Assembly (NCBI GenBank): GCA_003415625.1
Contig: PYIU01000002.1
Coordinates: 310,001-374,000 of the forward strand
Direction: 5' to 3'
DNA from: Aquanectria penicillioides
Taxonomy: Eukaryota > Ascomycota > Sordariomycetes > Hypocreales > Nectriaceae
DNA length: 64,000 nucleotides
Shown here: piece by piece, positions 25,568 to 36,100 of the stretch
How positions within the stretch are numbered: position 1 is the first letter of the stretch
Layout: each line of letters opens with the position of its first letter
Position numbers and translations under genes: made by a program
Notes under the pieces: model-generated
Database searches by the model: none
Told to the model about the DNA's origin: nothing
The model's input: the letters and a program-made list of their open reading frames with translations, nothing else

Positions 25568-25607
25568 GGGTCATTGGGGGTTCTTGGGGGTTCTTGGGGG
25601 GCTAGGG
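25568..25607 (+). promoter_or_regulatory. G-run cluster, G-quadruplex-capable
   Basis: Five runs of 3-6 G are spaced by 3-5 nt: GGG, GGGGG, GGGGG, GGGGGG and GGG, with two TTCTT spacers. The arrangement meets the usual G4 pattern and lies about 250-290 bp before the permease start. Role unknown. Confidence 0.5.
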
Positions 25608-25776
25608 ACTAGTGGAAGATCCTTCGCAGCTATCCTTGGTAAATGCGACTCAGATCATGTTGTGGGAGTCTGGGGAAGCTCGTTCAACTCAAACCTTTCT
25701 TCATAAAGGTTCGTCTCCCCCACACTTGGCCGCTTCTCCCCCACATAGTGTAGAGATTATTAAGTGGGTATATTCT

Positions 25777-25783
25777 TTATAAA
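25777..25783 (+). promoter_or_regulatory. TATA-like box of the permease
   Basis: TTATAAA stands about 80 bp before the start codon, followed by a pyrimidine-rich stretch (CCCTCTCCCTTCTC) typical of fungal core promoters. Confidence 0.45.
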
Positions 25784-25858
25784 CCCTCTCCCTTCTCTAG
25801 TTTGCTGCCGGAAGCAACACGCTGCCAATACCGCCCTCACCCAGGGTAACACGTCACC

Positions 25859-27502
25859 ATGTCGTACTTTAAGAACTATCGCGTGTACATCCTCACGTCG
25901 GTGGCCTACATGGGCTCCTTGCTCTTTGGTAACCCCGCCTATTCACTATTTCACGATTCTCCTTGACTGACCTCTGCAAGGTTACGATACGGGTGTTATG
26001 GGAAGCGTCCTGGCTCTGTCCAGTTTCAAAGAGGACTTTGGACTCCCAACTGACAAGGGTGGATTTGCTACCTCAAAGAATGCGCAGATTTCATCCAATG
26101 TTGTTTCTCTCCTGACCGCTGGCTGCTTTTTCGGAGCTATTGCCGCTTCATTTATCAACGATCGATTCGGCCGTCGCTACTCCCTAATGTTCTTCTGTGT
26201 CATCTTTCTGGTTGGTGCTGCGATTCAGACAGGAGCCCATCATGCAATCGGCCAAATCTACGCCGGGCGTGTCATTGCTGGTCTCGGTATCGGTGGCATG
26301 AGCAGTATCACGCCAGTTTTTGTCAGTGAGAACTGCCCCCCAAAGACCCGTGGACGTGTCGCCGGTTTGTTCCAGGAGTTTCTCGTCGTCGGCAGCACGT
26401 TTGCATACTGGCTCGACTATGGTGTATCGCTGCACATCGCGCAAAGCACCAAGCAGTGGCGTGTCCCTGTTGCGATCCAGATAATTCCCGGCGCTCTCAT
26501 GCTCGCGGGTCTTTTCTTCCTGAGGGAGTCTCCCCGTTGGCTCATGAAGAAAGGACGACACGAGGAGGCCCTCGAGGCTCTAGCCTACATCCGCAACTCT
26601 CCAGCAGATGGAGACGAGGTTCAGGAAGAGATTGCAGAGATTCGCGTTGCAATCGAGGAGGAGTTGACTCTCAGTGAGGGCGTCACCTGGAAAGAGTGCA
26701 TTCGACCTGGAAACCGATACAGATTCTTCCTTGCCTTTACCATCATGCTTTGCCAACAATTCAGCGGCACCAACAGCATCGGATATTATGCTCCTGAGAT
26801 CTTCGAGACAGTTGGTGTCAGCAGCACCCACGCATCTCTCTTTGCAACTGGCGTGTACGGTACAGTCAAAGTTGTCTCGACCGGTATTTTCCTCCTCATT
26901 GGTATCGATCGTTGGGGTCGCCGCAACAGTTTGCTCGGAGGAGCCTTTTGGATGGCTTCCGTCATGTTTATCATCGGCGCTGTTTTGGCAACCCATCCAC
27001 CAAACACCGACAGTGACAAAGTCTCCTCTGCTTCGATTGCCATGGTCGCAATGATTTACCTTTACGTCATTGGCTACTCTGCATCGTGGGGTCCTACTCC
27101 CTGGGTATACGTCTCCGAGGTAAGCATGCTCAATCCATACGTAGCCTGTTATTTTCTCACAGTTTTCAGATCTTCCCAACTCGCCTGCGAGAGTATGGAG
27201 TTGGTCTGGCGGCTACAACGCAGTGGTTGTTCAACTTTACCATCACTGAGATAACTCCTCAAGCTGTCAACCACACCGGCTGGCACACATTCCTCATGTT
27301 CGGTATCTTCTGTTTGGCCAATCTTTGTTTTGTCTTTTTTTTCATCAAGGAAACAAAGGGTCGGACCTTGGAAGAGATGGACGTTTTATTCGGTACGGTC
27401 GCGGAAGAACAGCGCAGAGCGCATTTCGAGCAAGTGCTGCACAAAGGAGTCGAGCTACAGCACACAGAGAACACGGAGACGGCCAAAGAGGAGCGTGTCT
27501 AA
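25859..27502 (+). CDS. MFS sugar/quinate-type permease
   Basis: Exons 25859-25928, 25981-27119 and 27170-27502 total 1542 nt, giving 513 residues. The first exon encodes MSYFKNYRVYILTS and helix 1, ending in the split FGYDTGV motif. Sugar-porter signatures follow: DRFGRRYS between helices 2 and 3, GRVIAGLGIGG, PESPRWLMKKGR after helix 6, QQFSGTNSIGYYAPEIF in helix 7, DRWGRR between helices 8 and 9, and KETKGRTLEEMD at the C-terminus. Twelve helices are expected in the plasma membrane with proton-coupled uptake. The WLDYGVSLHI segment is reminiscent of fungal quinate permeases, but hexoses or pentoses are possible substrates. An adjacent dehydrogenase (27621-28580, opposite strand, convergent) and a Zn2Cys6 regulator at 30764 could belong to the same catabolic function (inference). 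Confidence 0.92.
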
Positions 27503-27620
27503 ATAAGCTATAGTATATTGAAGTATATAATTGGCATGTGCCTGTATTTGAAGCTTTGGCTTCGCATCTACTATTACACAGTCTAATACTACTTGAAACC
27601 TGTGCCTCGATACCGCTAGG

Positions 27621-28580
27621 TTACTCCATCACCACTACATATTTCCCAGTATCCTTGTTGCTTACGAGACCGTCATACACCTGTGCAGCGCGATGAAGTG
27701 GCACAGCCTTTCAGTTCTCTGTCGGCCAAAGCTTCCCAGATTCAAACAACCCACGCATCGCAGTGATTCGTTTCGCCATGTCTTCTGTCGAGGGATTCAA
27801 AGAGTTGCAGCCGTGAAGGCTTAGATCAGCTCGATAGAACTTCCGCATATCAATGCAGAAGTCCGTGGATCCGACCTTTGGAGCAGCGATAAAGGCAACA
27901 CGGCCGCAGATAGCTAGCTTTCCTATAGCAGTCTGAAGAAGGTCCGGTGAGCCTACCGTGTCAATCACGACGTTGACTCCCTTGCCCGCCGTTATAGCAT
28001 CCAGAGCATTCATATCTGGGTCCGTAGCGGTATTAACATCACCCCCCTCTCTACGGGACGCTGTCAATACCCTAGCGCCAGTACTTTGAGCAAGCTGCAC
28101 AACAGCCGAACCAACGGCACCATGTGAGCCGATAACAAGAACTGTATCAGAACTGGTAATACCGGTTCTCTCAATCTCCATGCTGGCAGTTGTAAATGGG
28201 ACGCCTACTGTTGCGGCTTGTAGAAATGTGAGGTTCTTTGGCTTTTCTGTAATGGATGTCTCGTGGACAAGACAGTACTCGGCCTGAAAACCATCGACGC
28301 TGAACGCATGGCTGCAGCCGCTGGTACCATACACTTCCAAACCCACGAGTTCGGGACGGCCTTCCACGACTACTCCAGCGTAGTCTCGTCCCACAATTCG
28401 AGGATATGTTGTATATGGGAAGCCGCCGCGGACGTTCAACACGTCGCTCGGATGGATTGCCGATGCCAACACTTTAATAATAACATGATCAGGGATAAGC
28501 TTGGGCTTTGGGACAGTGCAAAAGGCGAGGCGCGGAGTTTCGCCATCTTTCTCACGAATGAGCCGTAATGCTTGCATCAT
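27621..28580 (-). pseudogene. Medium-chain dehydrogenase (quinone-oxidoreductase/ADH-like) with a premature TGA
   Basis: Starting MMQALRL at 28580, the protein has the GroES-like half with AIHPSDVLNVRGGFP and GRDYAGVV, then the nucleotide-binding loop GSHGAVG (151-157), typical of NAD(P)H-dependent zinc-less MDR enzymes. An in-frame TGA at 27711-27713 ends it at 289 residues. The same frame continues for 29 codons (AVPLHRAAQVYDG ... GKYVVVME) to TAA at 27621-27623, which is exactly the conserved MDR C-terminal strand. The stop is therefore a point mutation, probably CGA or CAA/TGG changed to TGA. The shortened protein might fold poorly. Readthrough cannot be excluded, but the TGA-AAG context is not a known strong readthrough site. 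Confidence 0.8.
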
Positions 28581-28680
28581 GGTTGCAGAATGTTCTGATG
28601 TATCAAGTTTCGAACAGTGAAATTGGTATTTAGACTCCCGAGTATAACATACGAGGCTATTTATTATCAAATGCCTTCCG

Positions 28681-29747
28681 GTTTAAAGTCGTAACCCAGA
28701 TTTACGCCAATAACGATCATCGTAGGCTCTGCTAGTGGGTTTAGCATTGAGGTGGATCTGTGGATGTTGCGGAGCTGCGGGTACTGCGGGATACCCAAAA
28801 GCCGCTTCCGCTGAGATGCTCATTCTGGCAGAACCGGTTCAGTTTTAGCTTCGTTTTATCGCCTTACATGGACAAGGTCCATTCTGAACACTGCGACGAT
28901 AAGGGCCTGAACGAGGAGCCCAGGTCCAAGGATCGCAAGCTCGACCAACAACAGGCAACGACGCCTGCAGACTTCAACAGGAGAATCATCGAACCTAAAT
29001 TGACCATTCAAGAAGTGACAAGAAACTGCCTCCTCTAGGCATGCATTTATAGTGCTGATGCTAAACAATCAGCTCCGTTTGACATCAGATCACTATCCAT
29101 AATCTTAGTGCTTCTCATACGTAACTCATTCCAGCTTGCAGGCTTCAGTACTCCTTCATGATGTGAGCTGATGCCTAATTCAAGCGCTTGTCGATTTCCC
29201 TCAAACTTCACTCTAATCCGAAACCAGACTCAGCCACTGCCCCACACAAGTTGACCTTTGAAAGCTGAGAGCAGCATCCGATTCCTTCAGAGCAAGGAGT
29301 TTCATTTAGTAGAACCAACAATTTGTGGCAGTGCACCGTGACCAACCGCATTGGATTTTGATCCTTATCCGCCGCGGACCTCAGAATACACTACACCACG
29401 AAAGGCGTAAAAGCACCAGAAGGCCACGATCAATTCCGGAAAGGATCACTGATATAGAACTTCTAATTGCCATCTTCCAAGTTTTTCAGATCCTATTAAT
29501 GTTAAAGTCGCTTCCCCATCCTCAAATCCGCTAATTTCTTGATCCTTCCATAGCACAAGCCAAGTCAACAACCAACAGTTGGTCTGGTTGGTAGACAGGG
29601 ATCAGGCTCTGCCAAGTCAGTGATCTATTATAAGTAGGGGATCTCAAGACATGCTTCCTTTGTGGAGTTTCCCGTGTCTCTCTCCAAGTCCTTCGATTAT
29701 CCGCGACCACGAAATACCATTGTTCTCTCTTCAGTATATTATCCAAC
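28681..29747. other. Intergenic 1.07 kb
   Basis: Upstream region shared by the divergent dehydrogenase and the secreted-protein gene. Short ORFs (up to 92 codons) show no motif. A TATA-like TTATAAG at 29628-29634 lies about 115 bp before the ATG at 29748. Confidence 0.5.
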
Positions 29748-30320
29748 ATGCGCTTCGTGCTTCTTCTGGGTTCCCTCTTAGCCATCACCAATCCAGTACT
29801 GGCCGGGGATCTGGGTCTCGACGACTCAGATGTCTCTCCAGCTGTGCCGCCCGAACCCGCCCTGCTCTTGCGCCGCGACTCATACAATGATTGTCTGAGT
29901 TCGATCTCGTCAGAGCTAGTGAGCTCTACACCTACAATCTCAGGCCTCCAGCGTCGTGCCACCGCTGCGAATGTAGCCACGGCTGAGCTTTGCGATATTA
30001 CAGTTCCAGCTTCAGTATCCAAGCAGTATATGAGTTACATGTCCGAATTATCAACATGGGCTTCCACTCTTGCGTCCAAGGCTAGTGCTCTTCACCCCGA
30101 CTGTGGAGTTAGCAACTTCTCCCTTGCCATCACCGGGTACTGCACTGGGTCGCAAACAGTCGTTTTCACGGAGGCAACAGCAAAGGCCACAACAACAGTG
30201 CTCAAGCCCATAAAGTACCCCGCACAACTAGTGGTTCTTAACTCGGCGACTCGGTTCAACTCGGCTAGCAACGCTGCTGTCGTTGCGACTGCGCTTGGGC
30301 TGGTTATCGGCCTATATTAA
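29748..30320 (+). CDS. Small secreted protein with GPI-anchor-type tail
   Basis: A single exon encodes 190 residues. Residues 1-19 form a signal peptide (MRFVLLLGSLLAITNPVLA) and the last 16 or so residues (AAVVATALGLVIGLY) are apolar without a basic tail, after a Ser/Asn-rich stretch that could hold the omega site, as in GPI-anchored cell-wall proteins. The mature part has four cysteines (49, 82, 119, 132), one N-glycosylation sequon (Asn123) and two dibasic RR sites (42-43 and 69-70) where a Kex2 protease could cut. No enzyme family is recognised. It could be a structural wall protein or an adhesion or effector-like surface protein. Confidence 0.8.
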   Translation: MRFVLLLGSLLAITNPVLAGDLGLDDSDVSPAVPPEPALLLRRDSYNDCLSSISSELVSSTPTISGLQRRATAANVATAELCDITVPASVSKQYMSYMSELSTWASTLASKASALHPDCGVSNFSLAITGYCTGSQTVVFTEATAKATTTVLKPIKYPAQLVVLNSATRFNSASNAAVVATALGLVIGLY

Positions 30321-30763
30321 ACTGTTCAGATAGTCTCGCTTCTCTGAGATATATATTATCGACTTGTAAAGATGGGTGAGCTATTAGCGATTAAAAAAGG
30401 GGCATTCACACTCAACACCGTTCATAGTTGTGGAGTTAGCTAGAAGCTATTCAAGGGCTCGACTTGCATCAATGCATTTCGACAAACTGAACTCGAATCT
30501 GTTCTCCATCTCATTTCGAAAGTTCAAACATGCTTTCTTATTGATGTAGCGTTGCTCGGTCTAGCATATCCAGATCATGTATATCACGGTCCCTTTCATC
30601 GACACTGATTTGGCCATTGAACTATTTATTATCCGGTCAGCCTCCCTTTCGATCCTATTTCTTGCTCAAGGAACAAAGCCCTGGCATCTAAACATGTACT
30701 ACTTGTCAACTCGAATCGGATATGTGAGGCAATGAAGCCAACACTATAAGGCGATCCGGGCTT
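30321..30763. other. Convergent 3' intergenic region
   Basis: 443 bp between the 3' ends of the secreted-protein gene and the regulator. No ORF or repeat was noticed; both terminators should lie here. Confidence 0.5.
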
Positions 30764-32461
30764 CTATATTGCAAATGACTGCATTTCAACATCTGTGGTA
30801 TAAAATGGATCCAACAGCGTGTCCCAGTCAATTTCAATCTCCTTCTCTAAATTTATCTTGTCGGCATTATCAATTCGCTCCATGAGAGCCAGTTCCTTTC
30901 GTTTCTTTGCCATTGAGTCTCGTAGGAGTAACTTAGCAGTCTCTAGGGCCTCGCGCGCCAAGTGCGTGTTCAAGATTGCCACAATCCGCTCAAACCTTTC
31001 AAACACCCAAGATACTTCAGATAGGCTGTCACTACTATCCAGGGAAAGCAAAACACAAAAGTATTGAAACGGCGTGCTAAGAATGTTCCACCATGGAACA
31101 CCGTCTTGTGCGAAATTGAACGCTGTCTCGACTGCCTCGTGACCCATGTCCAGGATGGCCTTGACCAAGTCCTTGCCTGGCACAATTTTGAGCAGACGGA
31201 GTCTTCGATAAAAGCAGAAACAAACATCTGCTTTAAAGAGCACTGGGTATTCCTCGTTCTTGACCCCGTGGAGCTGGCTGATGGCGTCTTGCAAGCCTTC
31301 CCAGAGCATCACCGGACCCGAATCGATGCGTTCGTCGGGTATCAGCAGCGCTATCCTTACGAGCTCGCTACCGGTGTCTTCCGTTTGAAAGAGTTGTCCT
31401 CGACTTTTGTTATTCAGAGTTACCCTCGTTCTTCCGTACTCGTATGAGAGGACCGTGTTGATGGACCAAGCGATCCAATACGTTTTGTTGTTCTTTTTCT
31501 CTTGTTCACTTGGTGTAGCCTGCACTGGACTCGCCCCCTTCGTTTCTTGATGCAACCCAACAGCTTCTACCAGATGCATGGCCGTGCAAGATGCTAACCA
31601 AGCCAGGTGAGGGCGCGTAGTAGATCGCAGATACAGTGTCCTCAGTATCCATGCATTCACTTGTTCGATGGATGGCCGCCTAATCACAGTCGTGTCCTCG
31701 AGGACATCCTTGACATGCTTAGAAATTTCGGCTTCCCTGGGGTGGCCTTCGCGGAACGCAAACATGGAGCCTAATGAGACCACTGCACCGACGACAGCCT
31801 CCCGAGTGAGACTGGCAGTAGACTCCTCCCACAGGCTGTCACACTGCTGGTGGAATTCTTGCTGGTCCAACAGGCCAAAGGCGTTGTTGACAGTTGAAAA
31901 GTAAATATCTCCATATCGGCGGCAATCTTCGAGCGAAACTAGCCTTGACAGAGGGCTACGGACAGTGTCTGGCTCTTCGGCACGAATGCCACAGTTCCAA
32001 GCAAAGGAGTGGAGCCTGGGTGGGTTGGTCGAGCCGAGCTGTGCTGCCAGTTGCTTAGGAAAAGCGACAGCGGAGTTCTGGTCAACATATCTTTGTTTCG
32101 ATGCATCTAGGATGCCGTGGTCAGGATCATTGGTGGCTTTGGGCTTGTGTCGCGTCGCTGCGTTCTCGGAGACATCATCTTGTCCCTCCCTTGCTAGTGC
32201 TAATGGTTCCGGGTTCGGCGACTGTTCTGCGTAGTGGCACTCGTATTCGTACCGGGAACACATCAAACAAGGGGCAAGCCCGTCGCATTTTCTCTTCCGT
32301 CTTCTACACTGGATACAAGCTTTTCGAGCTCGCCTTCTTCCGCAAGGACGCGGTGACTGCGTTGCATTTGAGGCCATGTTGTGTCGTTTTTGAGGCCATG
32401 GCGCGTCTTCTTCTGTCAGTTGGCGTTCACAGGACAAAGCCATTGGAGAGGAAAAACGCAC
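30764..32461 (-). CDS. Zn2Cys6 transcription factor with fungal middle homology region
   Basis: A single uninterrupted frame of 565 residues. The binuclear cluster is C49-x2-C52-x6-C59-x5-C65-x2-C68-x6-C75, preceded by a basic stretch (RRRARK). Residues about 180-400 carry the fungal_trans region (LVSLEDCRRYGDIYFSTVN, TLYLRSTTRPHLAWLASCTAMH), and the tail ends DWDTLLDPFYTTD, common at the C-terminus of such factors. Met1, Met7 and Met29 are possible starts; all keep the zinc cluster. It is nuclear and likely regulates nearby metabolic genes, but no target can be named. Its start codon lies 433 bp from copia copy 2, so the element occupies its upstream promoter region. Confidence 0.92.
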   Translation of the reverse strand: MRFSSPMALSCERQLTEEDAPWPQKRHNMASNATQSPRPCGRRRARKACIQCRRRKRKCDGLAPCLMCSRYEYECHYAEQSPNPEPLALAREGQDDVSENAATRHKPKATNDPDHGILDASKQRYVDQNSAVAFPKQLAAQLGSTNPPRLHSFAWNCGIRAEEPDTVRSPLSRLVSLEDCRRYGDIYFSTVNNAFGLLDQQEFHQQCDSLWEESTASLTREAVVGAVVSLGSMFAFREGHPREAEISKHVKDVLEDTTVIRRPSIEQVNAWILRTLYLRSTTRPHLAWLASCTAMHLVEAVGLHQETKGASPVQATPSEQEKKNNKTYWIAWSINTVLSYEYGRTRVTLNNKSRGQLFQTEDTGSELVRIALLIPDERIDSGPVMLWEGLQDAISQLHGVKNEEYPVLFKADVCFCFYRRLRLLKIVPGKDLVKAILDMGHEAVETAFNFAQDGVPWWNILSTPFQYFCVLLSLDSSDSLSEVSWVFERFERIVAILNTHLAREALETAKLLLRDSMAKKRKELALMERIDNADKINLEKEIEIDWDTLLDPFYTTDVEMQSFAI

Positions 32462-32888
32462 AGGGACACGTCTGACTCAGCATTCGGCCGCGTGGGATTG
32501 GTCCACGATGGTCGGAGTCTTGACCGGACGAACAGCCGACGACCGGATGCCATTCCGGAGTTGAAGCACTGCATCAAGACATCAATCAATATTAGCCTCC
32601 GTCTAAAAGAGTCATGGGGGAATCGAAGATTAAAAACAGATTCTAATACTTGGTGCGGATTCGTGACGTGTTGATATAATGAGACAAACACGTCGAGGCT
32701 TGTCTTGTAGCTTGATTAGCTTCATATCACTCTACTCTCCTCCGGGCTTCCTTCTAGGAAAAGTGCCCCGAGAAGCGGAATATTTTATCGCACTGAGTCG
32801 GGGAAAGTTGGTAGGGTAGTTGTATTATTAGGCAACTTAGATCTGATTGGTAGAGACGGATTCAGTCATTTATTTGTTTTTTACCCTC
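32462..32888. other. Proximal promoter remnant of the regulator
   Basis: About 430 bp left between the regulator start and the copia target duplication (CTTTC at 32889-32893). No gene. Confidence 0.5.
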
Positions 32889-32893
32889 CTTTC

Positions 32894-33152
32894 TGTTGAC
32901 AGATATAGCGGCCGGGCGAAGGTGGTCGCCGCTACAGACATAGCGGCCGGCCACAAGCCGACCTTAGGGGCCTTATGGGCCTAGGTCTTGAGGCTATATA
33001 TCCTTATAAGGGAATCCCTACACTGTAAATAGGTGACTGCATTCTGCAACTACTATCTAGCTGCTCCTTATAAATCCCAATTGATTTAGACCGACTTATT
33101 GCATATATTGCCTGCTATAACTATCCTTATATATACCTATATATTGTTTATA
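32894..33152 (+). repeat. 5' LTR of copia copy 2
   Basis: 259 bp. The outer part (32894-33010) keeps GC-rich sequence, and the inner end decays to TATTGTTTATA. Confidence 0.9.
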
Positions 33153-33164
33153 GGTTATAAGCCT
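33153..33164 (+). other. Primer-binding site remnant (internal initiator tRNA-Met type)
   Basis: GGTTATAAGCCT directly follows the 5' LTR. Allowing one G-to-A change it is complementary to the anticodon-stem/loop part of initiator tRNA-Met (contains CTCATAACC), the half-tRNA priming used by some copia elements. Confidence 0.55.
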
Positions 33165-36100
33165 AAAGCTTTAATTTAAGAAGAAATTATAGCTATTTAA
33201 AAGGTTTAAATTAACCTAAAGTTTATCCCTTAAAGTTAACATTTATAATATTAATTAATTAAGGTTTTAAGACTTAAGTAATAGCTTTAAAGCTAGCCTT
33301 AAAGCTAGTTTTTACTATTAAAGCAATTAAATAGATTAATAATAAAGAAGATTTTATTAAAGGAAAAAATAATTTTAAAAATCTTTTACTTTTTTTTAAA
33401 AGATTAATAAAGCCTATTAAAGGGGACCTATAGAAAACTTAATTAAATTTAAGCATTATAATATAGTAAATAATAAAGATAATGCAATAAATGCAAAAGC
33501 TATAAAAGCACTTTAATTAAAAGATTAAAAATAAATTAAAGATTAAATATAAAATATAGCCTAAAGATAAATTAAAATTTAAGGTAAAAAACAATAAAGA
33601 TAAAAGCTTTAAGTATTAAGGAAGCTAACTCTTTTATACCTTAAGGGAGCCCTTAAAAGCTTTAAATAAAATATTTAGTTTCTTAAGGAATAAAGAGATA
33701 TTAATAGAGCTTACTTTAAGTAAAAAGAAAATTATAAACTTATAATTAATTAAAATTAAGGATTTTATTAGTTTTAACTTTAAGATAAAGGGAGATAATA
33801 TACTTAAGGGATTAAAAAATTAAGCTATTTAAAAGAGATATCTTTTTTATACTATAATTACTATTAAATAGTATAAAGAGATTAAAATCTTATATCTAAA
33901 AGAAATGCATTTAATTGCTGCTATAAAAATAGCAGTTTTATAGAAACTAAAGCTATTATTATCTTTAGTAAAGACTAATATAAAGGCTATTAAGCTATTA
34001 ATAAAAAGGTATAATAATATAAAGTCTTAATAGAGCCTAATTAACCTTTATTAAAAATTAAAGTTCTTAACTTTAAAGAAACTATAAGGGGTTTAAAGTT
34101 ATATTAATAACTTTTGCTATATTGCAAATAGCATTATTAAAGCTAGCAATAAGCTCCTTAAGTACTAAAAAAAGATAAGGTTTATAGATAGTATTAAAAA
34201 GGTCTTTTTTAAATAAAATGCACTTTAATGTAACTATAAGTAAAAAAGGAAATATTAATCTATTTATAAAATATAAAAAGACTTTATTAATAAAGCTAAA
34301 AGTCTATAGACTTTCTAAAAGAAAAGTAAAGACTTTAGCAGTAAGAAAGGCATATAGATAAATGCTTAATTAAATAAAAAGGATAACTATAGAAAAGATC
34401 CTAAAAGCAGTAAATACTTTAATTATAATTAAAAAGGTTATATTATAAAGAACTGCCTATCTCTATAGAAGGAGAGTAAAGGCAATAAGAATAAAAGGTT
34501 AAAGAAGAAAGATAATAGTAATAAAACTGCTAAAAAGACCAAAAAGACTGCTCTATATATAGAATTAAATAAATAAAGTGCTAAAAACATAAAGGAAGCT
34601 AAAAACAACTTTAATAACAATAATAATGCTATTTTTATATACTATAAAGGCTTAAAGGTAAGAAAGTTCTTTAGTAATGCTTTTATAAGGTTATTAATAG
34701 AAAAGGCAGCTATAGTAATAATTTCTAATCTATTAAAATAGCAGTTATATAGTCCCCCTAATATTAATAATAATACTATACTAAAGGCTAAAGGAAATAG
34801 TAACTTTATTACTATTTTAATATCTATAGAATTAGGCCTTATTAATTGAAAAGACTATTGGCTTTAGGACTTAAGAGCTAATATATATACTATTAATAAC
34901 TTTAAATAATTTAAAGAAAATAAATAGTATAAACTTAATAAAATAATGCTAATTTTTATAGATAGAGGTACTATATACCCTATAGCTATAGAAATAGCAA
35001 TAGTTATACTATTTATAAAGGGAAAGAGAATAAAGATTATAATACTTAAAGATACAGTCCTTATTAAAGATTTCCTACTAAATATAATCTTTAGTAAAAA
35101 AGTCTATTTTTTTAGTAGTTATAGAATTAAAAATAAGATCTTTAATAGTAATAGTAAAATCTTTATAACCCTTAATATCCTTAATTAAGGGTTTTTACTT
35201 AAAGCAATAAAAGGTATAATAAGCCACTACTCTACTCCTAAAATAATGCTAATATAGATAGAATAGTTTAAGGCAAGAATATAGCACTAAAGACTTGCTT
35301 ATATAAATTAAAAAGCCCTTAACTATACCTTTAAGGTTATAAAAGGTAGGCTTAATAATTATAAGCCGCTTAATATACCCTATAAAGACTGCAAGCTTGC
35401 TAAAAGCATAAAGTTCTTATTAAAGATACTATAAAAGAGAGTAAACTATATGCTTAACCTTCTCTATATAAACTTTATAAAGCTAAGTCTATATATATAT
35501 AATAGAAAGAGGTATTTTAAGCTTATAATTAATAATAAGAGCTATTACTTTTATAGCAATTTACTTAAAAAGAAAAGCAATACTATTACCTTAATAGAAG
35601 AAGATCTTTTAGTATTTAAAATTATTATAGCCTATAATCTACCCTAAAAGATATAGTTTAATAGTAGCTATAAATTTATTAATAGAAAGGTTAATAAACT
35701 CCTCTTAAAGATAGGGATCCCTATAATTATTATATTACTATATAGCTATAAATAGAATGGCTTTATTAAATAGGCAAACTATATAATTTAAAAGAAAGCA
35801 AAAAGCATAATAATAGCAATAAATATCCCTTTTAGGCTATAAAGAGAGATTATCCTTATAGTTATATATATTGCTAATATTATAGCAATAAAGTTACTAA
35901 ACTAAAAGACCCCTTATAAGGTTTACTTTATAGATCTAATTCTAAAAAAGGAATATATATTAAGCATTAAGTATTTATAGATTTTAAGGTTAAAGGCATT
36001 TATTTATATTAAATAGAAAAAGCATAATAGATCTAAAAAGATACTACTTTACAATTAAAAAGGAATTCTTATAGGATTTTAAAAAACTAAAGTATATAGG

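Larger units (their letters stand above)
24129..25858. other. Intergenic 1.7 kb upstream of the permease
   Basis: Only short ORFs of 60-94 codons without motifs were seen. A purine-rich (GGGGA/GGAG) tract lies at about 24985-25075, a G-run cluster at 25568-25607 and a TATA-like box at about 25777. The left part directly borders the copia copy. Confidence 0.5.

Noticed and set aside
26184..27179. Long antisense ORFs over the permease
   Set aside because: They mirror the coding frame of a clear transporter, and codon bias explains their openness.
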